Positions 8,642 through 17,626 of a stretch of 64,000 nt of DNA are shown in pieces. A program made the position numbers and the translations under genes. Positions within the stretch are counted from its first letter, which is position 1. Each line of letters begins with the position of its first letter. Under the pieces are notes generated by a model. The model was not told the origin of the DNA. It saw only the letters and a list, made by a program, of their open reading frames with translations, and searched no databases. The DNA is from Mesorhizobium sp. (GTDB lineage Bacteria > Pseudomonadota > Alphaproteobacteria > Rhizobiales > Rhizobiaceae), in the NCBI GenBank assembly GCA_004020545.1, contig SAQE01000010.1, forward strand, positions 1-64,000, read 5' to 3'.

Positions 8642-8900
8642 CGAAGCTTTCGGAGCTTGGGCCGCCCATCACCGGGCGCCGATATGGGGGCGATTCTGCC
8701 TGCGAGCAGGATCACTTCTACAGTTTGCAGGAAATGCGGTCAGCCGATCGACCGGCGTTATCTCCAGCAAGTCATTTAGCATGACGGCCGGACCGTGAGC
8801 CACTTGAGTTGGACAGTTGATCCCATAGATTCTTTCGGGGAGCAGCGGAACCAATTTCGAGCATCGAAGTTAGCAGGCGCTGCTACGGGGGACACTCGCG

Positions 8901-9182
8901 ATGCTGCTTGCTCTGGACGATGCGATCTCGTCGGCTGTTTTGGCCGGCAGAGCCGCAGACGCGGAAATCTTCGGAGTTATCGATCTCACCAGCAAGATTG
9001 AAGCCCGGATCGGCGCCATCAGCTTAGGGCGCGCCATCCAGTTCGTCGCCAATGCGTCGGTGCTTGGATACGACGTTCGCGGTGCAATGGTCTTATATGG
9101 GGATCCAGGAACACCAAGCTTGAGGATATGGGACTGCGAACACCTTTGGGCGCAATACGCAGGCGCACTTCTCGAACCATAA
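8901..9182 (+). CDS. Hypothetical protein (93 aa)
   Basis: MLLALDDAISSAVLAGRAAD then FGVIDLTSKIEARIGAISLG and WDCEHLWAQYAG. No family is recognised. GGGGGA is upstream of the ATG. Composition matches the surroundings, and the closely spaced next gene is on the same strand. The preceding 8642-8900 stretch holds nothing recognised. Confidence 0.45.
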   Translation: MLLALDDAISSAVLAGRAADAEIFGVIDLTSKIEARIGAISLGRAIQFVANASVLGYDVRGAMVLYGDPGTPSLRIWDCEHLWAQYAGALLEP

Positions 9183-9305
9183 TGCGAGATGTCCTGGCGA
9201 CTGGTCTTGGATCTTCGCGTGCATTTGCATTGCAGCGTAATAGAGTTCCCCTAGAGGCGCCGCTGGACGTCAGTCGTATTTAAGAGCATCCTCCGGAGCG
9301 GGGGA

Positions 9306-10145
9306 ATGGGCTTGGATAGGTCTCGGCACGACAATCAATCTGATCAATGGAGCAAGCGCACCGGCGCCAGGCGCTCGCGCGCCCTGCGGTGCGCAAGCGT
9401 GCCACGGCGTCTGATTTTCGTGACCGTCGCCGCAGCCGGCGCGCTGGCCGCCCAAACGGCCATGAAGCACAGCGACCGCCTGCCCGAAATCAATCTGCAG
9501 AATTTGATTGGCCCCAACCCGCAGCGGATCACCGGCGTCGCATCCGTCATCGACGGCGACACGATAGAGGTTCATGGACAGCGGATCCGCTTCAACGGCA
9601 TCGACGCGCCAGAGAGCCACCAATATTGCGACGACGCCAAGGGGTTCGAGTATCCCTGCGGCCGGCGATCGGCCGAAGCGTTAGACAGCTTCCTAGCCGC
9701 ATCGAGGCCGGTGCAGTGCACGTTCGTGACCTGGGACCGCTATCACCGCTATGTCGGCGACTGCCGGCGCGCAGACGGCACTAGCGTGGCGGCGTGGATG
9801 GTCGGGCACGGTCAGGCGCTCGATTGGCCTCGCTACAGCCATGGCGCCTTCGCAGCACAGCAGGGGGAATCACAAGCGGCGAAGGTCGGTCTGTGGGTCG
9901 GCAACTTCCAGGCACCGTGGGACTGGCGCGCGTCGCATGCCGACGGCGCGGCGCCGTTGAGACAACCGCTTGGGGCCGTCAGTCGCAAGCTGATCGCGCA
10001 GAGTGGCGGTTATTCATGTGAGCCGCGGCGGTACTGCTCGCAAATGAGCTCGTGCGACGAAGCCCAATGGTATCTCCACAACTGCTCTTGGGGCAGGAAG
10101 CTCGACCGCGATGGCGATGGCGTGGCGTGCGAGACGCTTTGCTAG
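9306..10145 (+). CDS. Secreted thermonuclease (SNase fold) with Excalibur domain
   Basis: 279 residues. A basic N-terminus and hydrophobic segment (RLIFVTVAAAGALAAQTA) near residues 35-52 act as signal or anchor. The nuclease core has VASVIDGDTIEVHGQRIRF (calcium and active-site Asp/Arg region), GIDAPES, RYHRYVGDCR and AWMVGHGQA, the classic staphylococcal-nuclease motifs. The C-terminus has an Excalibur calcium-binding module (CSWGRKLDRDGDGVACETLC) with the DxDxDGxxCE motif. It probably degrades extracellular DNA/RNA in the periplasm or outside. GGAG precedes the ATG. Confidence 0.88.
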   Translation: MGLDRSRHDNQSDQWSKRTGARRSRALRCASVPRRLIFVTVAAAGALAAQTAMKHSDRLPEINLQNLIGPNPQRITGVASVIDGDTIEVHGQRIRFNGIDAPESHQYCDDAKGFEYPCGRRSAEALDSFLAASRPVQCTFVTWDRYHRYVGDCRRADGTSVAAWMVGHGQALDWPRYSHGAFAAQQGESQAAKVGLWVGNFQAPWDWRASHADGAAPLRQPLGAVSRKLIAQSGGYSCEPRRYCSQMSSCDEAQWYLHNCSWGRKLDRDGDGVACETLC

Positions 10146-10201
10146 TATCCGGGGACAGTCGACTCCTGACGGAAATCTGTGCGTGCCCTGCTGGAATAGG
10201 C

Positions 10202-11164
10202 CTAACGATCGCGTGCGCTGTGCGAGTATTCTTGACTTGGAATCATATTCGCCATGTTTCTGGCGAGGCCAATCAGCCGCAAAACCGCACGCTTTGGATT
10301 CGTTTCAAGCCAGAAGGCTTTGATCGAACAGAGGCTGTTGTGGCCATCAAGAGGTCTCCATGCCGTCGCAGCAATGGTGACGGTTCGCGCGAAGCTCTCC
10401 CCTGCCAAAGTAAAGCCTTGGCCGAGCTGTACATTGAAGATGACCGTTGCTTGGCCAGCTTGGCATATCTTGACAGTTGGGCGGCCGCCGCCGGCGACGA
10501 TGCCTTCCAGCATATGGAAATCCAGCAGCGGTCCGCTCGTTCCGACCGGCACGAGCAGTTGCACATCCGCAAGATCTGCCCATGTGACGACCCGCTTTTC
10601 GGTGAGCGGATGACCAGCAGGCATTAGAACGAAGACACGCTCCTGCCAGAACGTCTCTGCGCGGCACGACGTGACGGTGCGAAGCTCTGGCGCAAAGACG
10701 ATGTCGAAGCGCCGATGGCGTACGGCCGTTTGCCATTGTTCACGCGGTATATCCTCAATGGCCAAACTGACATCTGGACAGGATTTCCGGAAGCGATCGA
10801 TAAGGCGTTTGAGGAATTCTCCTCCGGCCACTGCGCACAGCCCAATCCTGAGCGTCTTTGCGTCCCTATTGTCGCGGGCGGTGTCCCGGAAAGCTTCCTG
10901 CAAACCTTCGTAATGGGTCCGAACGACGTCGGTCCATGCTCGGCCTGCCTCGGTCAAACGAACGCCGCGAACATCGCGCTCGAACAGTTGCATCTCCAAA
11001 AGCTGTTCGAGCTTAACGACGTTGCGACTCACACTCGATTCACGCACTCTCAGCTCTCTGGCCGCCTGTCTCAAGCTGCCATACTCCATAGCCGCAAAGA
11101 CGTACGTCAGCCGCCTCAGCGCGTTGCCGTACGCTTCATGGCTGATGGGCTTTGCGGATATCAT
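10202..11164 (-). CDS. LysR-family transcriptional regulator
   Basis: 320 residues. The N-terminal winged helix-turn-helix lies at about residues 15-75 (AMEYGSLRQAARELRVRESS followed by VSRNVVKLEQLLEMQLFERD). The periplasmic-binding-like effector domain starts near residue 103 (KTLRIGLCAVAGG). It overlaps the end of the alpha-oxoamine synthase gene by 29 nt on the same strand, so it is co-transcribed with that enzyme rather than divergent as is usual for LysR proteins. Feedback on the pathway is likely; the ligand is unknown. Confidence 0.88.
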   Translation of the reverse strand: MISAKPISHEAYGNALRRLTYVFAAMEYGSLRQAARELRVRESSVSRNVVKLEQLLEMQLFERDVRGVRLTEAGRAWTDVVRTHYEGLQEAFRDTARDNRDAKTLRIGLCAVAGGEFLKRLIDRFRKSCPDVSLAIEDIPREQWQTAVRHRRFDIVFAPELRTVTSCRAETFWQERVFVLMPAGHPLTEKRVVTWADLADVQLLVPVGTSGPLLDFHMLEGIVAGGGRPTVKICQAGQATVIFNVQLGQGFTLAGESFARTVTIAATAWRPLDGHNSLCSIKAFWLETNPKRAVLRLIGLARNMANMIPSQEYSHSARDR

Positions 11165-12392
11165 CGCGGACCACGTCGATTTCAGAGCAAAGCGCCCGGA
11201 TCTGTTCCTCGGAATGGCCCGCGGTCAGACAGACGCGCAAGCCCGCCTGGCCGCGGGCTACCGTCGGAAAGAAGATTGCCGATGCATAGAAGCCTTTTTG
11301 CAAGAGGACCCTGGCGGCTGCGACCGCCATCAATTCATCGCCAAGATGAACCGTGCGGATCGGAAGTGGCTTTCCGCTTTGCGCAGTAGGCATGAGCGCA
11401 TCGAAGAGGGCAATTCGGTCCTGCAAGGTAGCCTGAAGCCGACCGAGCTCGTCCGTGCGGTGCAGCCTTGCTGAGGCAAGTGCTGCTCCGATCGAGGCCG
11501 TGTTGATCGACGCCGAAAACGCATGAGCCACTGCGAATCTGCGAAACAGGTTCTCCTGGTGGACCGTCCCGAGCATCAACATGCCGCCCGATCCGCCGAA
11601 GCCCTTGCCAAGCGATGCAGCGATAATGGTCCGGCTGCCCTGCTCGTCCATCTGCGACCTGGCGAAGCCTTGCCCCCTGTCACCAAACAGCGAGATACCA
11701 TGGGCATCGTCAATGTAGAGAAAGAGCCCGTATTTTTCCTGGAGGCGGCGCAGCTCGTCGATTGGAGCACTGCCACCCATGGAATAGACGCCATCGCAGA
11801 TGTAGGCGACCGCCTCATGCTTGCGGCAAAGCCGCTCCAGACTAGCGAGATCATTGTGCGCCAACGTCTCGACCGGCGTCTCGCTGGCGATGGTACCCTT
11901 GTGGTAGGCGAGCGTCGCGTGAGCGAGCCGGTCGAAGACCATGACTGGCTTATAGCCACCGGTGAGGTGCCCAGAGGCAATCAATGGCAGGGCGCTCATG
12001 TTGGCGGCGAGCACCGTGGTGTAGGTGATCACCTTTGCGTTGAAGAGATCGGAGAGCGATGCTTCCAATTCGCCCAGGCTGGCGAAATTCAACCGGGTCC
12101 GGGCACATGACCAATGCAGCGTGCCCGAGCTTCGCACTGCGTCCACCGCGCCGGCGACAATGGCTGGATGATTGTCCAGACCAAGATAGGAGCAGCGGAC
12201 AAAGTCGACAATCTGGCGGCCGTCGTAATTCAGGACGACTGTCCGGCCCTCGGAAGGACGGACATAGACCGCCATGACACCCTGATAGTGAGCGGCCTCG
12301 AAATGCGTGTCGGCTGCCTCGATAAGACTAGCCGTATTTCGGAAGGCTGCATGCGTCTGCCCAGCAGAACAACCGGGAATATGATCTTTCAT
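11136..12392 (-). CDS. Alpha-oxoamine synthase family PLP enzyme (KBL/BioF/CqsA-like)
   Basis: 418 residues of fold-type I aminotransferase class I/II. The N-terminal SYLGLDNHPAIVAGAV and the PLP-lysine motif SLGKGFGGSGG (Lys about residue 263) with DDAHGISLFGDRGQGF are hallmarks of alpha-oxoamine synthases (BioF, KBL, ALA synthase, SPT, CqsA). These condense an acyl thioester with an amino acid and lose CO2. The substrate cannot be read from sequence. No biotin genes are nearby, so a BioF role is unlikely; a signal or modified-amine product is possible. Start ATG 12392 has CGGAG 8 nt upstream. It is followed by the overlapping LysR gene. Confidence 0.85.
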   Translation of the reverse strand: MKDHIPGCSAGQTHAAFRNTASLIEAADTHFEAAHYQGVMAVYVRPSEGRTVVLNYDGRQIVDFVRCSYLGLDNHPAIVAGAVDAVRSSGTLHWSCARTRLNFASLGELEASLSDLFNAKVITYTTVLAANMSALPLIASGHLTGGYKPVMVFDRLAHATLAYHKGTIASETPVETLAHNDLASLERLCRKHEAVAYICDGVYSMGGSAPIDELRRLQEKYGLFLYIDDAHGISLFGDRGQGFARSQMDEQGSRTIIAASLGKGFGGSGGMLMLGTVHQENLFRRFAVAHAFSASINTASIGAALASARLHRTDELGRLQATLQDRIALFDALMPTAQSGKPLPIRTVHLGDELMAVAAARVLLQKGFYASAIFFPTVARGQAGLRVCLTAGHSEEQIRALCSEIDVVRDDIRKAHQP

Positions 12393-12498
12393 GAATTGAG
12401 CTCCGAACTGTCGAATGACAGTCCGAAGCTGAATTTGCCGGGCGTCTACCTCAACGAAGGCAAAGATAATTTCCTCATAAATTCCGGTCGACCGATCG

Positions 12499-12514
12499 TC
12501 GCAACTTCTTGCGA
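12499..12514. promoter_or_regulatory. Inverted repeat between regulator and oxoamine synthase genes
   Basis: TCGCAA-CTTC-TTGCGA, a 6-bp perfect inverted repeat in the 146-nt gap upstream of the alpha-oxoamine synthase. It could be an operator for the co-transcribed LysR or the adjacent response regulator, or a small hairpin. Confidence 0.35.
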
Positions 12515-12538
12515 TAGTGAAGGTACGTAAAGCTTCGT

Positions 12539-13231
12539 TTAATCGAACTCCACCGCATATCCGCTCGATCGGACTGTGCGGATAATGGGGCGGCCGGTCA
12601 TTTGCTCGAGCAGCCGGCGCAAGCGCCCGACGTGGACATCGACCGTTCGGGGCTGGACGATATAGTTGGGTGGCCACGCGGCGCTGATAAGTTCCGACCG
12701 GCTGAAGACGCGGCCTGGCGCCTGGAGCAGGAGGCTCAGAAGTCTGAACTCAGTGGGGCTGAGTTGAGCCTCCTTGGAACCGTGCCTCACAAGACGCCTG
12801 CCTGTCTCGAGGCTGAATTCCCACACATCGAAAATGCCCGTTTCTCCCCGCGCCTTCGGGACCTTACCTCCCGATACGACCGAGTGCAGGTATGCCAAGA
12901 TCTTGCCCGGCGATGTCGGTCGGACGAACGTTTCATCCACTCCCGCCCTCAGCAGATCCAGATGCTGTTGCTCGTTCCCACCCGGCATGAGGGTTAGCAC
13001 GCGAACGTGTGCCGTTGCCCGGTTGGCCTTGATCAGGCCGCACAGTTCCAACGCGCGCTCGACATTGTTTTCGGTATCGAGAAGGATCGCCACCACCGAT
13101 GGCTGCGCCGCCAGTTGTTCCAGGTTCTCATCGCTTGCCAACACAGACTTGAAGCCTTCGGTGGCGAGGATGTGACTGAACAGAAGATACAGGTCGGGAC
13201 TCTGCGACCAGAAAAAGACCGAAGGCTTCAT
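12539..13231 (-). CDS. OmpR-type orphan response regulator with degenerate receiver
   Basis: 230 residues. The N-terminal receiver-like domain (PSVFFWSQSPDLYLLFSHIL) lacks the paired acidic residues of a normal phosphorylation pocket, although an Asp sits at the usual acceptor strand (VAILLDTEN). The C-terminal OmpR/PhoB winged helix is complete: LSPTEFRLLSLLLQAPGRVF, then TVDVHVGRLRRLLEQ and IRTVRSSGYAVEFD. No histidine kinase is adjacent, so activity is probably phosphorylation-independent. The start at 13231 (MKPSVFFW) is preferred. It is related to the regulator at 20223-20930. A GntR-type operator lies 43 nt upstream. Confidence 0.85.
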   Translation of the reverse strand: MKPSVFFWSQSPDLYLLFSHILATEGFKSVLASDENLEQLAAQPSVVAILLDTENNVERALELCGLIKANRATAHVRVLTLMPGGNEQQHLDLLRAGVDETFVRPTSPGKILAYLHSVVSGGKVPKARGETGIFDVWEFSLETGRRLVRHGSKEAQLSPTEFRLLSLLLQAPGRVFSRSELISAAWPPNYIVQPRTVDVHVGRLRRLLEQMTGRPIIRTVRSSGYAVEFD

Positions 13232-13273
13232 GCAGGATGCCCCTCCCGGCTGAATGATCATGCTTAACCCGCC

Positions 13274-13291
13274 ATTTGTTGCGTCAAAAAT
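13274..13291. promoter_or_regulatory. GntR-type operator copy (imperfect)
   Basis: ATTTGTTGCGTCAAAAAT, upstream of the orphan regulator gene. It is nearly identical to the reverse complement of the site at 25602-25620 (TTTGTTGC[A/G]TCAAAAAT). Likely bound by the GntR protein encoded at 24884-25570. Confidence 0.6.
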
Positions 13292-13394
13292 ATGGCTAGG
13301 ACTCGGGCACGTAGCGCAAAACCCTCCCTCATCGTCGTATTACGCGTAAAATCTTCACACTTTTTCCTAGATGTGTCCAGCGGCTTTGCTACTT

Positions 13395-13408
13395 TTTGTT
13401 GCAACAAA
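13395..13408. promoter_or_regulatory. GntR-type operator copy (perfect palindrome)
   Basis: TTTGTTGCAACAAA, a perfect 14-bp palindrome identical to that at 24839-24852. It lies between the minus-strand regulator gene and the plus-strand MNT-HEPN gene. Confidence 0.65.
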
Positions 13409-13498
13409 TATGTTGATTGGCCTCGCCGAATACGCCAGTCTGTGGATTCGGGGCTTTGTCTCGGTTATGCATGCCTGATGGACGACCGACCCTTGCTT

Positions 13499-14416
13499 AT
13501 GAAATCCAGCATCGACCATCTGCCGCCGCTGAAGCAGCGCGAGCTCGCGCGAACCGTGGAAGTGCTGATCGAGGAATTCGAGGACGCGCTGAAGGGCGGA
13601 ACGGCGGATTTCAAGAAGCGCGGGCGAATTCTCAAAGTCATTCTCTTCGGATCTTACGCCCGCGGCGGGTGGGTGGACGAGCCGCATACCAGGAAAGGAT
13701 ATCGGTCAGATTTCGATCTGCTGGTTGTGGTCAACAACCGCAAACTGACAGATTTCGCGGCTTACTGGCGGACAGCGGCAGATCGCCTGATGCGCGAGGT
13801 CAACACCCCGGTCAGCTTTATCGTGCACTCGCGCCGGGAGGTGAACACAGCGCTCAAGGAGGGCCAATATTTCTTCGTCGACATTCGCCGCGAAGGGATC
13901 GTGCTCTACGAACTTGATGAGGAGCCATTGGCCAATCCAAAGCCATTGACGGCAAGGGATGAATACAAGGTGGCCTTGGGACATTCCATCCGACTCCAAA
14001 GGGCCAAGAACAACCTCCAGTTAGCAATAACCGCCCAGGCAGCAGCTATGCTTAATGATAGCGCATTTCTGCTGCACCAAGCGATTGAACATGCATACGC
14101 CGGGCTATTGCTTACTCTTACGAACTATTCCCCGCCATCTCACAACATCAAATTTCTCCGCAGCCTTGCCGAGGATCAGGCTCAGCACCTCTCGGCAGCG
14201 TGGCCTCATGACCAGCAGCGCTTCGTGGCTTGGTTCAACGTCATCAACGAGGCCTATGTGAAGGCCCGCTACTCGCGCCACTTCGAGATCACCAAGGAGG
14301 CCCTTAGCTGGCTCTCAGATCGCGTCGCGGACTTGATCGGTCGGATAGAGAATATTTGCGGATCACACCTTGAGAAGCTGAATGACGAAGCCGAAAAGGC
14401 TGCCAGGCGATCGTAA
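13499..14416 (+). CDS. Fused nucleotidyltransferase-HEPN protein (MNT-HEPN)
   Basis: 305 residues. The N-terminal minimal nucleotidyltransferase has the motif GSYARGG at residues 51-57 and catalytic DFD at 71-73. The C-terminal HEPN domain (residues about 160-290) includes FLLHQAIEHAYAGLLLTLTN and KARYSRHFEI, close to the R-xxx-H catalytic signature. Separate MNT and HEPN genes form toxin-antitoxin pairs in which MNT modifies the HEPN RNase. Here both are in one chain, a known but less studied arrangement. The start at 13499 fits family N-termini; an ATG at 13478 is also in frame. Confidence 0.85.
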   Translation: MKSSIDHLPPLKQRELARTVEVLIEEFEDALKGGTADFKKRGRILKVILFGSYARGGWVDEPHTRKGYRSDFDLLVVVNNRKLTDFAAYWRTAADRLMREVNTPVSFIVHSRREVNTALKEGQYFFVDIRREGIVLYELDEEPLANPKPLTARDEYKVALGHSIRLQRAKNNLQLAITAQAAAMLNDSAFLLHQAIEHAYAGLLLTLTNYSPPSHNIKFLRSLAEDQAQHLSAAWPHDQQRFVAWFNVINEAYVKARYSRHFEITKEALSWLSDRVADLIGRIENICGSHLEKLNDEAEKAARRS

Positions 14417-15222
14417 GGGATGCCTGCCAGTCGCCGGGTCGCTGTCAGCCGCCGGCCGCAGAGCTTGCCTTGGGTACTTGCCGGCGAGAACAGAGGTGGG
14501 AGAGACGAGCAAATTGGCAATGCATCAGGACAGCTTTGCGGACATGGCAGACGCCTAGTGACAACAATGGCTTGATTCGGGCCGCATGCTGTCGGACCGC
14601 CTTTGGTGGTTCAGGTTGAGCAAGCTGCCGTTACCCTATACGAAAGCAATTCCAGACTGCCCTTTATGCGACTTTTGAGGCACAAAGCATGAACATCGAA
14701 CCGAAAAAACGTCACTCTCCCAACTCGAAATCAACTTCACCTAAGGGGCGGCAATCCATCATAGGGCATTGAGGTTCTCGGTTGGCCGCCAGCTGAAGTC
14801 CGCCATCGGAGCAAGCTCAGCGAATAGCTTCCTTTTAGCTCGGCCTAAGCGCCCATGTGATTCGGCTATCTCCCGCAATGTAAATGCTGCTCGGCGACCG
14901 AAATCTAGAATAATAATGTTGTCACTTGACTAACCGCCCCCTTTATCTCCACAGGACATACTGAGTTCGCGAGGCAACTCCCGGACGTTTCACCATTCTT
15001 GCGGGACGTGTCGGTCGAGGACCTGTGTCGGCCAAGTCCATACCCAAGCCGGCGGCATCAGAGCGGACCCTTTTCGCGAGTTTGTACAGAAATGCAAAGT
15101 CGCATGGCGATTTGAGCATGAACATTGGCGGGCATTGTCTTGGCGCAGCGCCGCCTGAATCGTAGCCGGACCTCGCCCGGAGCTTTTCGTAGTAGAGGTC
15201 AGCAAAGAGGAGAATCGGGGGC
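14417..15222. other. About 800 bp without recognised gene
   Basis: Lower GC than its surroundings in places (for example near 14660-14940). No open frame with recognisable similarity on either strand. Could be degraded mobile DNA. Confidence 0.4.
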
Positions 15223-16029
15223 ATGCCGGAATTTGAGTTTTCGGAACGCGAGCGCCAGAATGCGCTCGTGCTCATCATACACAATGAGCGCCCGCTGGAT
15301 GCAGCTGAGGTTGCGAACCTTCTGCGCGATCTTAGCGCCGACTACAAGCGTGTGACGGGAAGTCGGCTTATCTTGGCGCGTTTCGAAACCGGCTCGTCGG
15401 GCTTCCTGCTCTACGACTACCTCATCCTAGCCGGTGGCGGCGCATCGGCTCTCACCGCCATCGCGGTGGCTACCGGCCACATGACCAAATTCGTGACTTG
15501 GATGAAGGGATTCTTCAAGGGCACGCAGTCGGTGCCTCCAAGCCCGCCGATCGAGTTGCCGGATATGTCAAAGGTTGCGAAGGCAGGCCTACGACTCGCC
15601 GATACGGCCATCAAGAAAGGTGTCGAGTTCGATTTCAGCTATGAGGCCGATGCGAAGGCGGGCACCCAGAAAATCGCCTTCAAAGTGACGCCCGCGGAGG
15701 CGCTGGGAGCGAAGAGTCGGGAGAAGGCGCGGCATCTGTTGCTCGGCGGCCCGGAGACAGTGCGGCGGCTTACTGCTGCCGTTCCGCAGGCCCAAATCGA
15801 AGACTTCACCAGAAGGGTGATCTCGCACGCCCCGTCTGGCAGCTCGTTCGATCAAATTGGTAATCTTGTCGAGGCCTTCGTGCAGTTCATGAAAGAAAAC
15901 GGCAACGCCCATCAGTTGCCACAGCTTGCGCTGTCATTTGAAATGCAGGGCAGGTCGGACATCGGGCAGGTCATACGCCGACATATCGGCGACGGACCGG
16001 GCACTGTGAGCGTCAACGTAGAGGACTAG
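15223..16029 (+). CDS. Unrecognised protein with a central hydrophobic segment
   Basis: 268 residues with GAGGAG before the ATG. An N-terminal alpha/beta-looking domain (residues 1-62, ending GSRLILARFETGSSGFLLYD) is followed by a Gly/Ala-rich hydrophobic stretch at about residues 65-90 (YLILAGGGASALTAIAVATG), which probably inserts in membrane. A Pro-rich linker and a mixed helical C-terminal domain follow. I do not recognise the family. The layout (sensor-like domain, membrane segment, second domain) and the neighbours (MNT-HEPN, HNH protein) would suit a defence or effector protein, but that is only context. Confidence 0.6.
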   Translation: MPEFEFSERERQNALVLIIHNERPLDAAEVANLLRDLSADYKRVTGSRLILARFETGSSGFLLYDYLILAGGGASALTAIAVATGHMTKFVTWMKGFFKGTQSVPPSPPIELPDMSKVAKAGLRLADTAIKKGVEFDFSYEADAKAGTQKIAFKVTPAEALGAKSREKARHLLLGGPETVRRLTAAVPQAQIEDFTRRVISHAPSGSSFDQIGNLVEAFVQFMKENGNAHQLPQLALSFEMQGRSDIGQVIRRHIGDGPGTVSVNVED

Positions 16030-16031
16030 GT

Positions 16032-16898
16032 TCAATCAAGCCTTCGGGCAGCAGCTGATTTGTCCTTTTCCTTTGCATCAGCGGCAGTTGCTCGCTCTTC
16101 GAATGTCGGAAAAATGGTCTGAAGCTCCTCAAGCGGGATCCGCTCTTTGCCTTTCTCGAGGATGCCACTAGTACAGATCGTAATGAACCCGACACCGAAC
16201 TGAGAGACGGAGATCATGAAGTCCTCCTTCTCCTTGTACCCGTAACGATAGCCGAACCGCCTACCGTAGTCCTTGATATTACCCCGGCCGCCGACTTCTA
16301 TCTTAGGCAACATCCGGTTTATGTAGGCGGTAAGCTGCGACGCGCGCGGATGGCGGCTGTGAACCGTTGCCGTCCAGATGTAGTGCTTCTTCGTAAGGAA
16401 CCTGCCGCCCGCTTCCTTATAGTAGATCGCACACGCCATCTTCCGCCCGATCGTCGTGGCAGCCGCAAGAAACTCCGCAGGCACACCAGCCAACGGCATG
16501 TTCGACAGATCGGCGTCCGCAGGCACCTGAATCCCCATTTCAGCCAGCGCTGCCGCCTTGGCCTGGTTGCTGAGCTTGGTGTTCAGGAGCGCGGTCGGAT
16601 AGTTGTTCTTGATGCCGTCCTGTAGCCGCCACATCGACCACAGGTCCTTGGTGAATAGGTCTGGGTTTCCCATCTGCATATAGTAGCCGAATATCTGGTC
16701 CTCCTTCTTGGTTGAGCCGTTGCAGGCTTCACACGCGGGGAACTCAAAACCCTCCGGGAAGAATCCGCGCGGGAAGCACGCCTGGGTCGGGATGTGGTCG
16801 ACCGTGGACGACTTGGTCACGCCACCACACAGGCAGCATAGCGGATTGTCCCCCAGCAATTGCTGGTAGCGACTCTTCTTTTGTTTGGCCTGTCCCAT
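16032..16898 (-). CDS. HNH-type zinc-finger nuclease-like protein
   Basis: 288 residues. Near the N-terminus CCLCGG, then DHIPTQACFPRGFFP, then CEACNGSTKKED, form the two CxxC zinc knuckles and the DHxP variant of the HNH His-metal finger. The remainder (residues about 70-290) is a helical/beta region without recognised relatives. HNH proteins usually cut DNA. With an isoleucine-proline after DH rather than a full DHIxP...N consensus, activity is probable but unproven. It is convergent with the 268-aa protein gene; their stops are only 2 nt apart. The start at 16898 is chosen (MGQAKQKKSRYQQLL). Confidence 0.65.
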   Translation of the reverse strand: MGQAKQKKSRYQQLLGDNPLCCLCGGVTKSSTVDHIPTQACFPRGFFPEGFEFPACEACNGSTKKEDQIFGYYMQMGNPDLFTKDLWSMWRLQDGIKNNYPTALLNTKLSNQAKAAALAEMGIQVPADADLSNMPLAGVPAEFLAAATTIGRKMACAIYYKEAGGRFLTKKHYIWTATVHSRHPRASQLTAYINRMLPKIEVGGRGNIKDYGRRFGYRYGYKEKEDFMISVSQFGVGFITICTSGILEKGKERIPLEELQTIFPTFEERATAADAKEKDKSAAARRLD

Positions 16899-17143
16899 TA
16901 ATTTCACCAACCTGTGCAAAGAGGTCGTTAAGTTCGATGCTGCCATGGCAAACGCATCGGCGAGGTCATCGATAGCTGGAATTGAGAGCGGGCCGTTATG
17001 CGGCGCATAGGAATCGCGACGTTTCTGGAACTCGGTGGCTACTAGCGCAATTCATGCGGCGTCTTGCGCTTCGCCTGAATTCTGGCCACCACAATATGAT
17101 ATTCTATCTCAGACTCATCCGGCACCTTTCGCCTCATCGGCTA

Positions 17144-17626
17144 TCATGCCGGTTCGACTTCGGTTCCTTCAGACATCTCGATTTGCGCTTCGTTTTCCTC
17201 CCGAGCAGTTTTGGTGGCAAGGTACTCCTCCAATTCTGCAGCGTGGTTTTCGCAGCCTTTTGCCTGCTTCCGAAGAAGCGAGACGTGATCGGAAAGTTCT
17301 TGCGTTGTGCAGAGACCTATCGGAACCAGGGACCGTTCACCGTTCCGAAGTACAGGATACGATTTGACCAGGCGAGTATGGCCAGGAAGGACCATCTGAG
17401 GGGACGCAGGATCGTCGCTCATCCCCACGCGCTTCAACATACGTGTGACGACACCTACAAGTTCCTTCCTGGCGAACGCTCTATAAAAATCGGCATGCGG
17501 GCCTGTCAGAGGTCTGGTTTGAAATATCTCTTCAACGATTTCGCTCGGTTGTGCGATCTGGCCAGCCTCCATCCGCTGGCCGATAAGTTTATGAAGCTCC
17601 GAAAGAAGCGCAGAGTCTTTGGCCAT
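17144..17626 (-). CDS. Hypothetical protein (160 aa)
   Basis: MAKDSALLSELHKLIGQRME... followed by FYRAFARKELVGVVTRMLKR and an acidic, coiled-coil-like C-terminus (NHAAELEEYLATKTAREENE). No family recognised. Same strand as the HNH gene 250 nt downstream, so it may belong to the same acquired segment. Confidence 0.5.
   Translation of the reverse strand: MAKDSALLSELHKLIGQRMEAGQIAQPSEIVEEIFQTRPLTGPHADFYRAFARKELVGVVTRMLKRVGMSDDPASPQMVLPGHTRLVKSYPVLRNGERSLVPIGLCTTQELSDHVSLLRKQAKGCENHAAELEEYLATKTAREENEAQIEMSEGTEVEPA

Noticed and set aside
14943-15284. 113-codon minus-strand frame before the 268-aa gene
   Set aside because: No ribosome site, no conserved features, and it overlaps the well-supported start at 15223.
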